This document shows, piece by piece, positions 1-10,035 of a DNA stretch of 64,000 nt. The stretch comes from Monosiga brevicollis MX1 (Eukaryota > Opisthokonta > Choanoflagellata > Craspedida > Salpingoecidae), in assembly GCF_000002865.3 (NCBI RefSeq), contig NW_001865046.1, positions 1,032,339 to 1,096,338 of the forward strand, written 5' to 3'. Numbering within the stretch: the stretch's first letter is position 1; the number at the start of each line of letters is the position of its first letter. The position numbers were made by a program, and so were the translations under genes. The notes below the pieces were generated by a model that worked only from the letters and a program-made list of their open reading frames with translations, was not told the origin of the DNA and made no database searches.

Positions 1-679
1 AAAGGATATGTTGCCAGCGACGCCACCACGCCGGCACCACTCCCCGCGAAAAACTCTGGGTTGAAAAATTCACGCCCATGAGGTACCTAGGACTCATAGC
101 GTCCAAAATTTTGGTTTGCAGCATCCTTACCAGCCAAGGCTTGGTTGGTCAAGTGTGTTCGTGTCTGCGCCACCAATGTTTCATAGACGGGAAACTGGGG
201 ATATGCGGGAGCAAGAGGTACCGGGTGAGGTGGGAAGCATCAGGTCTGGCCATTCGGCCAAACCTCATCATTGGGACCCTCGCCGTACCTGAACGGCACA
301 GTAGGTAATGGTCAGGAGCTGTGAGGCTAGGTGACCCTTCCAAAGTGCCTGCACGCCCTCTTCTGTCACAATGGTGCGAAGGCAGTGGACTACGCCTTGG
401 TATTTGCCAGCTGCCTGCCAGGAGTAATTGGCCAACAAGGTATTTGAGATGTAGAGCGCCCATCGGAGTGAGCCACATGCGTCGCAAACCAACCTGGCCA
501 CGCCGAATGGGCTCCGCCTGCAGCTGCATTCGAATCTTAAGGACATCAAAAGGGTTGGTGGCAAAACGAGATGCCGAGCCCGCCACTCCCCCAGCCAGCG
601 ATGACACCCAGGCGCTCGCTGCCGTGCCCTCTCGAGTTGATTCGGGTTGCTCCTTGGCCGCGGCACCCCGACCTGCCAT
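1..679 (-). CDS. SLC25A19: Mitochondrial carrier, thiamine pyrophosphate carrier-like (5' part, runs off the window)
   Basis: Partial gene on the minus strand; exons 494-679, 289-414, 131-194 and <1-55, joined in phase. The first 62 residues hold the carrier signature start (NPFDVLKIRMQLQ, the Px[DE]xx[KR] motif that opens the first transmembrane repeat). The second exon gives ALWKGHLASQLL, which closely matches the first matrix loop of SLC25A19, and the fourth ends in ATYPF at the start of the second repeat. The family sits in the inner mitochondrial membrane and SLC25A19 imports thiamine pyrophosphate; assignment to this subfamily rests on remembered human sequence. The ATG at 679 is 339 bp from the ATG of the divergent aldo-keto reductase. 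About one third of a roughly 300-residue carrier lies inside the window. Confidence 0.82.
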
Positions 680-1018
680 GATGATGGCAGCAAGCTTTTT
701 TTTCCTCTTTTTTCTCTTTTTTTTTTTTCTTTTTCGATTTGTTGAGTGTGTGTGTCAAAAGCAGTATCAGAGAAATCATCTGACATCACTCAAATTGTGA
801 TTTCCAAGTTGGGGAGGGCAGTACAAAATAAGCAGAAGAAGACAACAACAACACACACACACACACACACACACAGAGAGTGCGCATTTGGCACAAGTCA
901 GTGAGATCGGATGCTCGGGCCAGTTGCTCTCGTTGGCGTGTTTCTGGCAGGAGACGGGTGTGTGATTGACGGTGGTCTGGGTTTTAGGGCGGTGTAGAAG
1001 AAGACCTCAAGGTTCAGG
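680..1018. promoter_or_regulatory. Divergent spacer between carrier and aldo-keto reductase
   Basis: This 339-bp spacer separates two start codons facing away from each other, so it should hold both promoters. It contains a T-rich tract at about 696-735 and a CAA/CA repeat at about 844-875. No TATA-like motif stands out. Confidence 0.5.
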
Positions 1019-1565
1019 ATGGCGGCTACTATTCCCAACATGAAGCTGGCGGACGGCACTCAGCACCCCATGCTTGGCTTTGGAACCTACAAGGTACCGT
1101 CGTCTGGTCCTTGCCGGAGTTGGAGCCCGTGCCCTCATTGTGTTGTTTCCGGCGGCGGCGTGCCTTTCGTGGCAAACTCCGGCTTTGAGGATAGGTTGGG
1201 TATGTCCCCAAGAGTTCGACAAATGCTGCTCCAGCGCAGGACGACCGGGACCCCCGTGATATTATTCGGGTACGTTGCCAGACGGCCTCCCACGCCCCGT
1301 TTTCATGCAGCCACCTCCAGCTTTTCATTGAGTGAGATCGGTGACTTAGGATGCCGTGGACGTGGGCTATCGCTACTTTGACTGTGCCCAATTCTATGGC
1401 AACGAAGAGATTGTCGGCGAAGCCCTCAGCAGCACGTCCGTGCCCCGGGCAGAGCTGTATCTGGTGCGACTGAGCTTGCAAAGTAGTTTTGTTTTGCCTC
1501 CTTCGCCGACACAGTTGGCCTTCTCATTCTCACCCTGCATTCTTCTGCCCCTTCTGCCATCACAT

Positions 1566-1608
<43 letters not shown>

Positions 1609-2658
1609 AGGTCTCCAAGTGCTGGAACGACACCATTTACAAGGGTCGCGAGGCGGTGCGTGCCCAGGTGCTGCAGAGTCTGAAGGACCTCAAGACCGAC
1701 TACCTTGACCTGTATCTCATCCATTGGCCGGTGCCCGAAAAGCACATTGAGGTGAGTGACTTGTTAAAAACCTGCCCCTTGCTCACATGTTTCAATATCA
1801 AAGCGCTCACGAAGAACACGTCACCATCCACCTCTCGGATGCCATGGTTGCTGTCCACGCTGCTTTATGAAAACTGGTGCTGGGTCCACGCCATAGGCCT
1901 ACAAGGAGCTGGAACAGCTGCAAGCAGAGGGCAAGGTCAAATCCATTGGCGTCAGCAATTATACCATTGAAGACTACGAGGAGCTCAAGAAGCACATGAC
2001 GGTGCAGGTAGTGATCCACACGTCCCCGATTCATGTTCCTTTGCGGCTTGCGCAGTCCTTAACTGTTACGGTTGGTTGGTATCGCAAACAACCGCGCGCC
2101 GCAGCCCGTCGTCAATCAGATTGAGATCAACCCCTTTCTGTACCGGCGGCAAACCATCGAGTACTTTGAAAAGGAAGGCGTGCGCTTCGAGGCCTATCGG
2201 GCGCTCCGCCAGGCTCAAGAGCTGGACGATGCGATCATCAAGACCATTGCGGACAAGCACAAGCGCCCCGCCGCTCAGGTACTGCTGCCCGTGCCATGTC
2301 CCTCAAGCCGCGGGCGTCGGGCGCTGTGTGCTTGTCCTCTCGAGCCGCAGCCCGTGTACTAAACCCCAACGTCGTGTGGCTCGTGCTACCGTCACCTTGT
2401 TGGCTGTAGATTCTGGTGCGTTGGGCCGTGCAGCATGGCTTTGCCGTGTTGGCGAAGAGCTCCCGCAAGGAGCGCATGGCCGAAAATTTCAACTCGTTTG
2501 ACTTTGAGCTTGATCTCGAGGACATGGCCAAGCTGGACGACATGACGACCGAAGACAACCTCGAGGCGTACCGCGATACTTACGTCAAGTGCATCGTTCG
2601 CGATACTCCTGATCATGGTACCAGCAAGGGTGTCCCGGAGAAGTTTACCGTCAAGTAG
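1019..2658 (+). CDS. Aldo-keto reductase (AKR superfamily)
   Basis: Six exons: 1019-1093, 1350-1463, 1611-1751, 1897-2007, 2105-2278, 2410-2658; all introns are phase 0. The product is 287 residues, slightly short for the family (about 290-330). The catalytic tetrad is visible: Asp36 and Tyr41 in YFDCAQFYGNEE, Lys66 in VSKCWND and His101 in LYLIHWP. The motif KSIGVSNYT and the SSRKERMAENFNSFDFEL segment fit the NADPH-binding C-terminal part. It should be a cytosolic NADPH-dependent carbonyl/aldehyde reductase; the substrate cannot be read from sequence. The usual AYSPL-type motif appears as AYRALR, which is unusual. Intron 2 ends with a run of about 39 T directly before GCAG. Confidence 0.92.
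1568..1606 (+). repeat. Poly-T (about 39 nt) serving as intron pyrimidine tract
   Basis: An uninterrupted T run lies inside intron 2 of the aldo-keto reductase gene and abuts the GCAG acceptor, so it is the polypyrimidine tract of that intron. Confidence 0.9.
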
Positions 2659-3005
2659 AGCATTTGTGTATTGCTCTGCAGAGCCCGCCTTTTGTGACTT
2701 CATGACCCTGGATTCACCATCTACCAGCGTCCTGCCCCAGCAGCTTTTCCGTGCTTCTGTACGGTCAAGCTCTCGCAAAACGTGTCACAAGCACAACATC
2801 TGCATCGTCAATCGATCAATTCTTTTTTTGAGGCTCAAACCGGAAGAAACACAGGCGACACGCCAACAAATAAGACTTTGGTTTCCTGCTTGGCGCTACC
2901 CTTCCGGCATTCTTGCTCAGCAAGCTTTCTCTCTCTGTTGCTTTCCTCTTGGGGCTCAAATGGGCCAAGCCCCTTGGTGACCTGACGCCATTCATCGCTG
3001 GTCAG
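2659..3005. other. Convergent spacer, no gene seen
   Basis: These 347 bp lie between the stop codons of the aldo-keto reductase (+) and RPAIN (-). They should hold both 3' UTRs. I see no long simple repeat and no credible coding frame. Confidence 0.6.
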
Positions 3006-3914
3006 CTAAACAAAATTCATAAATCCACAAGCCCGACACGCAGCCTCCAAAACTTGGGGGCATCGGCGCTCTGCCATGGTTTCACAGACTCGAAAGCTCA
3101 GACGTTGCGAGCAGCCTGTTGCGTCGTGCTCATCGACTAGGTCGTAGAGGAGATGTCCAAACTGGGCCAGCGTCATGCCTTCGTCCTGCGTGTTGAGCTG
3201 AAAGCCACAGGGGCAGAAAATGACGCAGAGCCGCATGCGTAACAGAGAATGCCGGCACACGGGGCAGGTTACGGCGTTGTCATCGGCAAGGGAGAGCGCT
3301 GCCAGGGCCTCGTCTCGCGCGCGTGCTTCCTCCTGCTCAGCCTCCTCGATCTGCGCCTCGTCCTCGAGAAATGCCTGGCTGGCGTCCTCCACCATGAGTT
3401 CCTGCTGAATCTCGCTCCAAAGGTCGAGCAGATAGTCATATTCAGCCTCAGTGCTGGGCGTGAGAATATCCACATCTTCCTGTCCCTCATCACTGTTAAA
3501 GTCGTGTGCACTTGCATGGGTTTCCCGGGCATCGCCACGGGGGTGACTGCCGAGGCTGAAGGGTTGAGAGCGGCTACACAAAGCGCCGGGCTCCGTCGAC
3601 CATGCCTGCGCGGCATCAACCCCTGGTGACAGGGCGTGGACGTCATCACCAACGACCTGCTGCTGCAGCAGAGCAAGCTGCTCGCGCATGACCTGTTCCA
3701 CGTCCGTTTCCATGTCCATGGTGCCTTCTTCCGCGGTGGTCCCGTCGTGCCCAGAGCCAAGTCGTCGCTGGTCCATGGCAGCATACCGCTTGCGCCGCAG
3801 CTCCTCCCGGCACCGGGCCTTGAACCGTTCCTTCCACATTAATGGCTTTCCCTTGTAGCTAATGCCACGTGCATCGGCAATCTGCAAACTCAGCGGCTTG
3901 GCGTTGGCTGCCAT
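3006..3914 (-). CDS. RPAIN: RPA-interacting protein (RPAIN/RIP-alpha) homologue
   Basis: Single-exon gene of 302 residues (human RPAIN is about 219). In animals the protein binds replication protein A and carries it into the nucleus. The N-terminal part has GKPLMWKERFKARCREELRR, matching the basic PPWKEAFRQRC region of the family. The C-terminal part has a cysteine-rich zinc-finger block: CPVCRHSLL, CPCGFQL, a Cys/His group and CRACGFMNFV at the end. The middle is acidic and Glu-rich (DLWSEIQQELMVED, EDEAQIEEAEQEEA), longer than in human and probably coiled or disordered. The start is the ATG at 3914; the upstream A run (T on this strand) would otherwise be translated as poly-Phe. It is divergent with the secreted-protein gene. 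Confidence 0.85.
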   Translation of the reverse strand: MAANAKPLSLQIADARGISYKGKPLMWKERFKARCREELRRKRYAAMDQRRLGSGHDGTTAEEGTMDMETDVEQVMREQLALLQQQVVGDDVHALSPGVDAAQAWSTEPGALCSRSQPFSLGSHPRGDARETHASAHDFNSDEGQEDVDILTPSTEAEYDYLLDLWSEIQQELMVEDASQAFLEDEAQIEEAEQEEARARDEALAALSLADDNAVTCPVCRHSLLRMRLCVIFCPCGFQLNTQDEGMTLAQFGHLLYDLVDEHDATGCSQRLSFRVCETMAERRCPQVLEAACRACGFMNFV

Positions 3915-4320
3915 TTTTGAAAAAAAAAAAAAAAAACGACGACACACTCACACACACACGAATAACGGTAAGATCGCAGCCCCCACAAGCAGAAAAGAAG
4001 TTTCAGCTTTTAACTTCCAATCCGTCTGCACCAACTCTCCATAAACTACACACAAACATTCAGCACTTATACGATAACCTCATAAAACGCTACATCAAGC
4101 CTTTTCAATACCATTTCAACAGCAAAACACGAGCAAAATGTCAGCAAAAACGCACTCCGAAAAAATTTCACAAGTTCGACCATTTTTTTTTTTTTTTTTT
4201 TTTTTTTGGATTTCGTGCAAATCGGTGATGAGAGCACACTTGGGTGATACCGCCCATTGGTTTTCGGTTATATCGTCGTTGATCATCTCCAAGGGCTTGG
4301 TGGATTGAGGGATCGGAAGC
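3915..4320. promoter_or_regulatory. Divergent spacer RPAIN / secreted protein
   Basis: This 406-bp spacer lies between two outward-facing start codons. It has an A run at about 3920-3936 only a few bases from the RPAIN start, a short CA repeat beside it, and a T run at about 4183-4207. The middle part is AT-rich compared with the flanking genes. Confidence 0.5.
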
Positions 4321-7300
4321 ATGTCGGTGCGGGCCGGCGTTGCCGTGCTGCTTGGCCTGGGGTGTTTGTTGTGGGTCATGACAACCGGCGTGGTCTTGGC
4401 TGAGGCTTGCGTTGAGGGGGACGAGTGTCCCGCTGCAATCGAGGTGGAGGATGGCCAACTTTGCCTTGCTGCTGGTGCTGCGGACGAGATCAACCTCCAA
4501 CGGTCAGTTTGATCGAGCCTTTCTCCAGCAAAGGCAATGGTCTCCATGCATGCACTCATACATAGATACCTGCTGCCGCTTGATTAGAGCCAATGGTCTG
4601 GTCCTTCCGGTCTTGGCCACCCTTGATGCGTTTGACCTCTCCTTGCAAAATTTGCGGTTTGTACGATCGGTGCAGCCGTCTGGTCGTTTGACCAACTCAG
4701 ATTAAGGGCGCTGACCGCCGACCTTGCCACGACTGCTCGTTCCTTCCTAGATCCAACGCGTCGGCCACGCAAGCTGATATCGTCACGCTTCAAGCCCTGA
4801 CAGCTTCGCACGATGTCAATCTTGCTCGTTTGGTCGAGACAATCGAGGCCGTCAACACCACTCTGGGACAGAGCGCCACTGCACAAGCCCTGGTTGATCT
4901 TGAGCTTGCACTCATCTCCGATACAGCGGCAATCAACTCTTCCCTACAGACCTTGTCAACTCACGTCCTCGCCTCCGAAGGCGCCCACACACAGGCGCTT
5001 GCGAATCTCACATCGCAACTTCAGGGCCTGTCCAGTCAGCAGCAAGCCACCACTGCCAACTTCACAGAGCAACTACAAACCTTGGCCGCGGAAAACACCG
5101 TCCTTCGCAACAACCTTAGCGCCTCAGTGGCCAGCTTTGAAGCTGCCGAAGCCAGTTTCGAAGCCCTCATCTCCGAGCTGGCTGGCAACGTCTCCCGCCT
5201 TTCCTCAGGCCTGGCTGACCTTCAACTTGGTTCGTCTGCCAAAAATATCCCTGTGATTACACATTGAGACGCACATCAGGGCCGGTGGATAGATGACTGG
5301 CTGAATTGTATTTGTCGCATTGACTGCGTTTGCACAGGATCTCGCAACGCGCCTGGGGCAAGCTGCGAGCATCTTCGCAAGAACATGGAAGCCACCGAGC
5401 TGAGTGACCTCAATGGCGTCGTACGTCTCCTTGAACCGTTGTCGTGCAGCACCTGACGCCGTGCTTCTTTCCTTTGATCGTCACGTTATATCCTATCCTC
5501 TCAATTGCCCTCTTCCCCGGTTATCCGCCCTTGATTTGAGCCAGTTTTATCTTGAAGATGCCTCGGGCGCGTCCTATCGAGCTTTTTGCTACACCTTTGG
5601 CGGCCAAGCCTATGAACTTGCCCTAAACCTCGATACCTCGGATGGCCATGTCATGTGGTGAGCCCTGGCCACCTAACACTCAAGCGAAAGGGAGACTGGG
5701 GCGCTTGTCACTGCCATGCAGAGCCAACGCAAATCGTTACTGACTCGAGGCATATCTTTTGCTTCCTTCAACTCATCCAATGTTGAGGTGGGGCAATGAG
5801 CTCTGGCAAAACGAACAGGAGTATGGCACAATCAGTACCGCCTACACCTTGGCGTCTGGTGGGTTAAGTGGCCCCTTGCATTAAAAAAAACTTCCTGCCT
5901 GCTAGTTGGCACTCATGATTTTGCTGTGACCAACGGGTTTCGCTGTTCCGCAAACGACTGCTAGCGGGCGACAAAAAGACGACATCCTGGTTCAAGGCAA
6001 CGGGCATCACTCATCTCGTACTTGCCGTGCACGTGGGCGGCACTGTTGTGGGTTGGCGGCAGTTTGAAACCTCCTCCGGGGCCGCACTAAGGTCAGCTTG
6101 CTCGTTCGGCAGTCAAGCATGCTTGACTGGCTCCCATTGCTCAATCTGCCCTTTGGAGAATGCACTTCCATTCCACCTTTGGAACACCTTTGGTATGGCT
6201 GGCAGATAATGCTTGTGCGCTCCTTTTATTTTGCTGCATCGCCAGCGATTACTTTGGTGGTCAGTGTGCTCCACTGGATGATGGGCCTGAGTGGGCCAAT
6301 TGCAATCTTCATCTTGGTCGTGCGACGGGCCTAGCCAGCGTTGGAAATCTTGAACCCAACGAGAAACTCGTCAAGGTTTGTCAAGTACAGTGAATAGCTT
6401 TGCGAGCTACCCCTTGCCCTATTTTCACCCCACTTCCCTTCCACCTCTCATGCTTTCCTGTTGGCCAATCTTACGACCATTTCACTCGGACGCGCAGTTG
6501 TCACGCGAGCTGTACGCCAATCACGTCGTAGATACCAGTATCAAAGACCTGGACCGGATCAGCTCTGACAGTGCCTCGGCCGGATTCACTGATAACATGG
6601 GCGGTGGCCTAGGCAACTGGCACGATATGCCATATGGCATGCCAACCAACGGCGCTACCTCAGTGGTCGGCATCAACTTTCTGCCAAACAGCGCCTTTCG
6701 GACTGTGTCCGAAGCTCAAGCTGGCTGGTGTGACTGTTGGTACCTGTCCCAAGCCTTTGAGTCAGGACTTGTCGCATTGTTGTCGATCAACCCTGGATTT
6801 CGCTTACGCGGACGTTGCTCGCGTGGCATCTTAGACGATGGCGATAACAGCGGCATGTACGGAACTGACAGTTTTGCCCCAGCCACGGTACGGCAGGCGT
6901 ACGCTCCCAATCACGCTCCTGACCCGGCGGCCATTCGCTTTGTCAGCTTACAGCCCGCTGTCCTTCGATAGTGTGCCCAAAGTGACAGTGATCCCACCAA
7001 GGCCGCCTGGTATGTTTGGCGTTGCCTTCTTCAGAAAAGGGGCATGCGACATGGATCGGTGTGGTGCGTCATGCATCTACCATCGCTTACAACAGGGTTT
7101 GGTGTGGGATTGCGCAGGTCATATTCCAATGGCATCGAGTATGATTATTCGGTGTTTGTAGCTGCGCTCGAGGAGCGGCCTTCATTTTGGGGCCAAGCGT
7201 CTTCTCAGCCCATTGAGGTAAGAAGTGAGGAATTGGGCCGGACACCAGCTTCTTCTCTGTCCTCACGCCGGCTCATGGCACCCTCCTTTCTCAGGCCGAC

Positions 7301-9074
7301 TGCTCAGCGCTTTACGCAAAGCACGGTTCCGCCATGGTCACGGGTGTGTACAAGATCGATCCGGACGGCCAAGGGAGCTTTGACGCTTTCTGCTGGGTAA
7401 GTGAAGAGCAAGTCAAGCAGGCGCATGCACCGATGGCGCTGTTCCCCTCGTTAAGCTGTGCATTGACAAAGCTGACGCAACTGTTGAATCACTGACCCTG
7501 GCTTGCGTCAGGTCGAAGGTGGCACGGCTTGGACCTTGCTTCTGAACCTGGACACGTCCGATGGCCATGTCATGTGGTTCGTGTTGATGCCTGGGCTGGC
7601 GTTTCTGCTTTGTTTCTTGGACATGTACTGAAATGATGGCCGCATTGCAATTTCACCGTTAAATGCAGGTGGGGCAACCCGCTGTGGGAGAATACAAACA
7701 CCTACAACGACGTGCGCGATCATTACTTCCTGCGGCACGACGCCAAGACAACGGCTGCCATGCGTGTCAAAAGTACGACGCACATGATGATGATGGTTCA
7801 TGAAAATGGCATCATGATCGGCTGGCAGGTTTGGACGCGTGGAAACCAGCAGGTGCGCACCCGCCCTCGGCCGGCTGGTGGCAACACCGGGCGAAAACGT
7901 GCACATGTATTTGTGTGTGTGTGGCTTTTTTCTTTCTTTTTTTCTTTTTTCCCCCTCTATCTTTCCTATTCTCTCACATTCGCGCGCGTGCCCATTGTAG
8001 CTGTCATTCCACGAGCACTTTGCCAACGGCTGCTCCGCGACCAATCACGCCGAGTGCAACAAAGTTCTTGGTGCAGAGCGCGTGGCAGCAGTCGGGAACG
8101 TAAGTCCGGGGAGCACTGCTTACTTTCGTGCTCCTTCGCAATTGATTTGTTTGCGATTGTGCGTGGATTTCTGCAGGTATCGCAGATCAATTCAATCGAG
8201 ACACTGGTGCGCACCAGCAGCGTGATTCATGCGAATCAAGTGATTGTACGTCTAGCCCCACTTGTGCTCGATGTTTTGGAACCCGGCCGCCATTCTGAGG
8301 AAGCGCATGCTTGGGCATTGGTGATAGGGCAATCAAGACTTTGATCGCATTGCTTCTTCGGAGTCGACGTGTGGTAAGATGCCTTCGCGTGTCTGGTACA
8401 TGCACACAAACTCAAACTCGAGGCGCCTGGCGCAGCAACATGCGGTTGATACTGAGTGCTAACTTTGGGTGGGTGCCGTGTTTGATAGGCGCGACGGACA
8501 ACTGCGGAGGTGGTCTAGGTGGGTGGTGTTTGCTTTAGAAGCACTGTTGACCTCTTGTCTTGATGGGATTCGATGCTCTTGCTGAAAGTTGGCATGCAAG
8601 GCTCAGTTGGGTGAACTCTCTTGCAGGTAACTGGCATGATGCCCCACGCGGGCGCCCCACCGACGGCTCAACCACGATCGACGGTTTCGTCCTCGATCAT
8701 AATGATGCGTTTCGCACAACCAGCGAGGCCCAGGCTGGTGCGTCTTGAAGTGCAGGAAGCTTGTGGTTACGTGTAGAAAGTAGTCCTTCGCAGGCTAACA
8801 TTAAACCGAGATTGTGGTGTACATAGGCTGGTGTGTTGCCTATGGAACGGGAAACACGGGCATGTTTGGCACCGACAGCTACGCCGCCCCCTCGGTGCGT
8901 TCCATGTGACAGAGCCCTGCCGTCAGACGTCACCTCACTTTGCACCGTTTGCTTCCATGCGGCTGTTGTTTGGAACTGCAGTGTGCACTCGATAATTCCG
9001 ACCCGACCAAGGCTGCTTGGTCGGGGCCCAGCGGCCTCAACTACGACTACGCCATCTTCTTCGGCAGCCTGTAA
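4321..9074 (+). CDS. Secreted coiled-coil protein with two tandem fibrinogen/intelectin-like modules
   Basis: Model of 21 exons, all in phase: 4321-4502, 4751-5229, 5338-5420, 5545-5657, 5788-5858, 5965-6091, 6246-6375, 6498-6735, 6835-6887, 6972-7009, 7118-7217, 7295-7396, 7512-7576, 7669-7852, 8001-8099, 8177-8245, 8328-8373, 8489-8518, 8627-8737, 8827-8894, 8982-9074; 826 residues. Order: signal peptide (about 1-27); a Leu/Ala-rich coiled coil with several N-glycosylation sequons (about 60-220); then two homologous modules of roughly 290 residues. Shared landmarks are NLDTSDGHVMWWGN, VGWR/IGWQ, GGGLGNWHD, FRT.SEAQAGWC, G(D/N).GM(Y/F)GTDS and SDPTKAAWS. The module start (Cys-x2-Leu, GVYKIDPDG, FCW, GG.AW.L) resembles fibrinogen-related and intelectin domains. 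I infer a secreted or surface carbohydrate-binding protein. The donor at 6735 is chosen by phase and the match between modules. Confidence 0.75.
6110..6129. repeat. 20-bp perfect palindrome in an intron
   Basis: CAGTCAAGCATGCTTGACTG is its own reverse complement and lies in intron 6 of the secreted-protein gene. Confidence 0.6.
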
Positions 9075-10033
9075 AAGATGGTGCCACCTGACGCTCGCAT
9101 TCCCCATCAAAAATGGGCCACAGGGACCTGTCTACCTTGCGCAAAGTCGTGCAGCTTTCGGTCCCTCGGAACTTCCTGCTCGACAAAAGTTCAGGCCCAT
9201 GAGCTCGGCGTTGGTTATTGACGATGTCTTTAAACTTTGTGATCCTTTCAATGCAACTTCAAGGGAAGTTCATGCAGCATCCAAGCAGGTTCATGCAGAT
9301 TCCTATGAGTCTGATGCTTTGTTGATATTGGGATACGGTGCCCAACCCTACTCGCTTGGTGTTGCTTACGTCTCTGCTTTACTTTCGTTCTTGTTGCTCT
9401 CTCTCTCGTTTGATATCCAACTACTCTCCTGTCTCTTTGTGCCGATTTATATGCCATGCATTTTCAACCAATTCATTGAGGGTTGTTGTCCTCTCTCTGA
9501 CCTCCTGTCCCTCTTCTGCTCTCTCTCTGCCAAACACACTACCCCAGAACGCTCTCTCTGACAAGTCACACACTCATTCTCCCTAACACACACACACACA
9601 GACAAGAGCCTTCCCAACCCTCTTGCTGGTGTCTCGGTGGTCGTCGCCCCAACACCAGATCTCCTTGCCTCCCCTGTGGTGCGCTGGCCGGGGCTCCTGT
9701 ATCTAGCCGGATACCTGCCGTGGGGAGAAGAGCAGCCATTTGTTGAAAGTACCGTCTTGCCCCGAGCTCCTCTGGCGTCTGGCTTGGCGGCGGGGCAAGC
9801 CGTCCTCCTGGCTTGGTTGGGTTGCGGGGTGATACGAGCACAACAACAACCGTAGGAGACGTTGCCGCGCGGCGTGCTAATCGTCGTCGCCAAAAAGGTG
9901 CAGCACAACGGGCCGCGGCTCATTGAAAGCGCCGTCCAGCGTCCGTTTGCTGTAACCCGTCTCCGCTAGCTCTGTTTGATTGCTGGCCAACGTATCCGGA
10001 ACTCTGCACTTGGGTTCGGCTGCCGATTCGACC
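9075..10033. other. Tandem spacer upstream of the ZFAND4-like gene
   Basis: About 960 bp between the stop of the secreted-protein gene and the next same-strand start. The left half is pyrimidine-rich with many CTCTC stretches and ends in a CA repeat at about 9587-9601. The right half is GC-rich and has several uninterrupted frames on both strands, including a short minus-strand frame (9877-10035) listed separately. No frame resembles a known family. Confidence 0.5.
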
Positions 10034-10035
10034 AT
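9877..10035 (-). CDS. Possible small antisense protein (52 aa), unidentified
   Basis: Short minus-strand frame with an ATG that overlaps the plus-strand ATG of the ZFAND4-like gene in a shared CATG. The product would be 52 residues, acidic at its end (VVLHLFGDDD), with no family I recognise. Codon third positions are GC-rich as in the neighbouring genes. The opposite strand here is also open for about 100 bp, so this may be chance. No splice sites or other exons support it. Confidence 0.2.
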   Translation of the reverse strand: MVESAAEPKCRVPDTLASNQTELAETGYSKRTLDGAFNEPRPVVLHLFGDDD

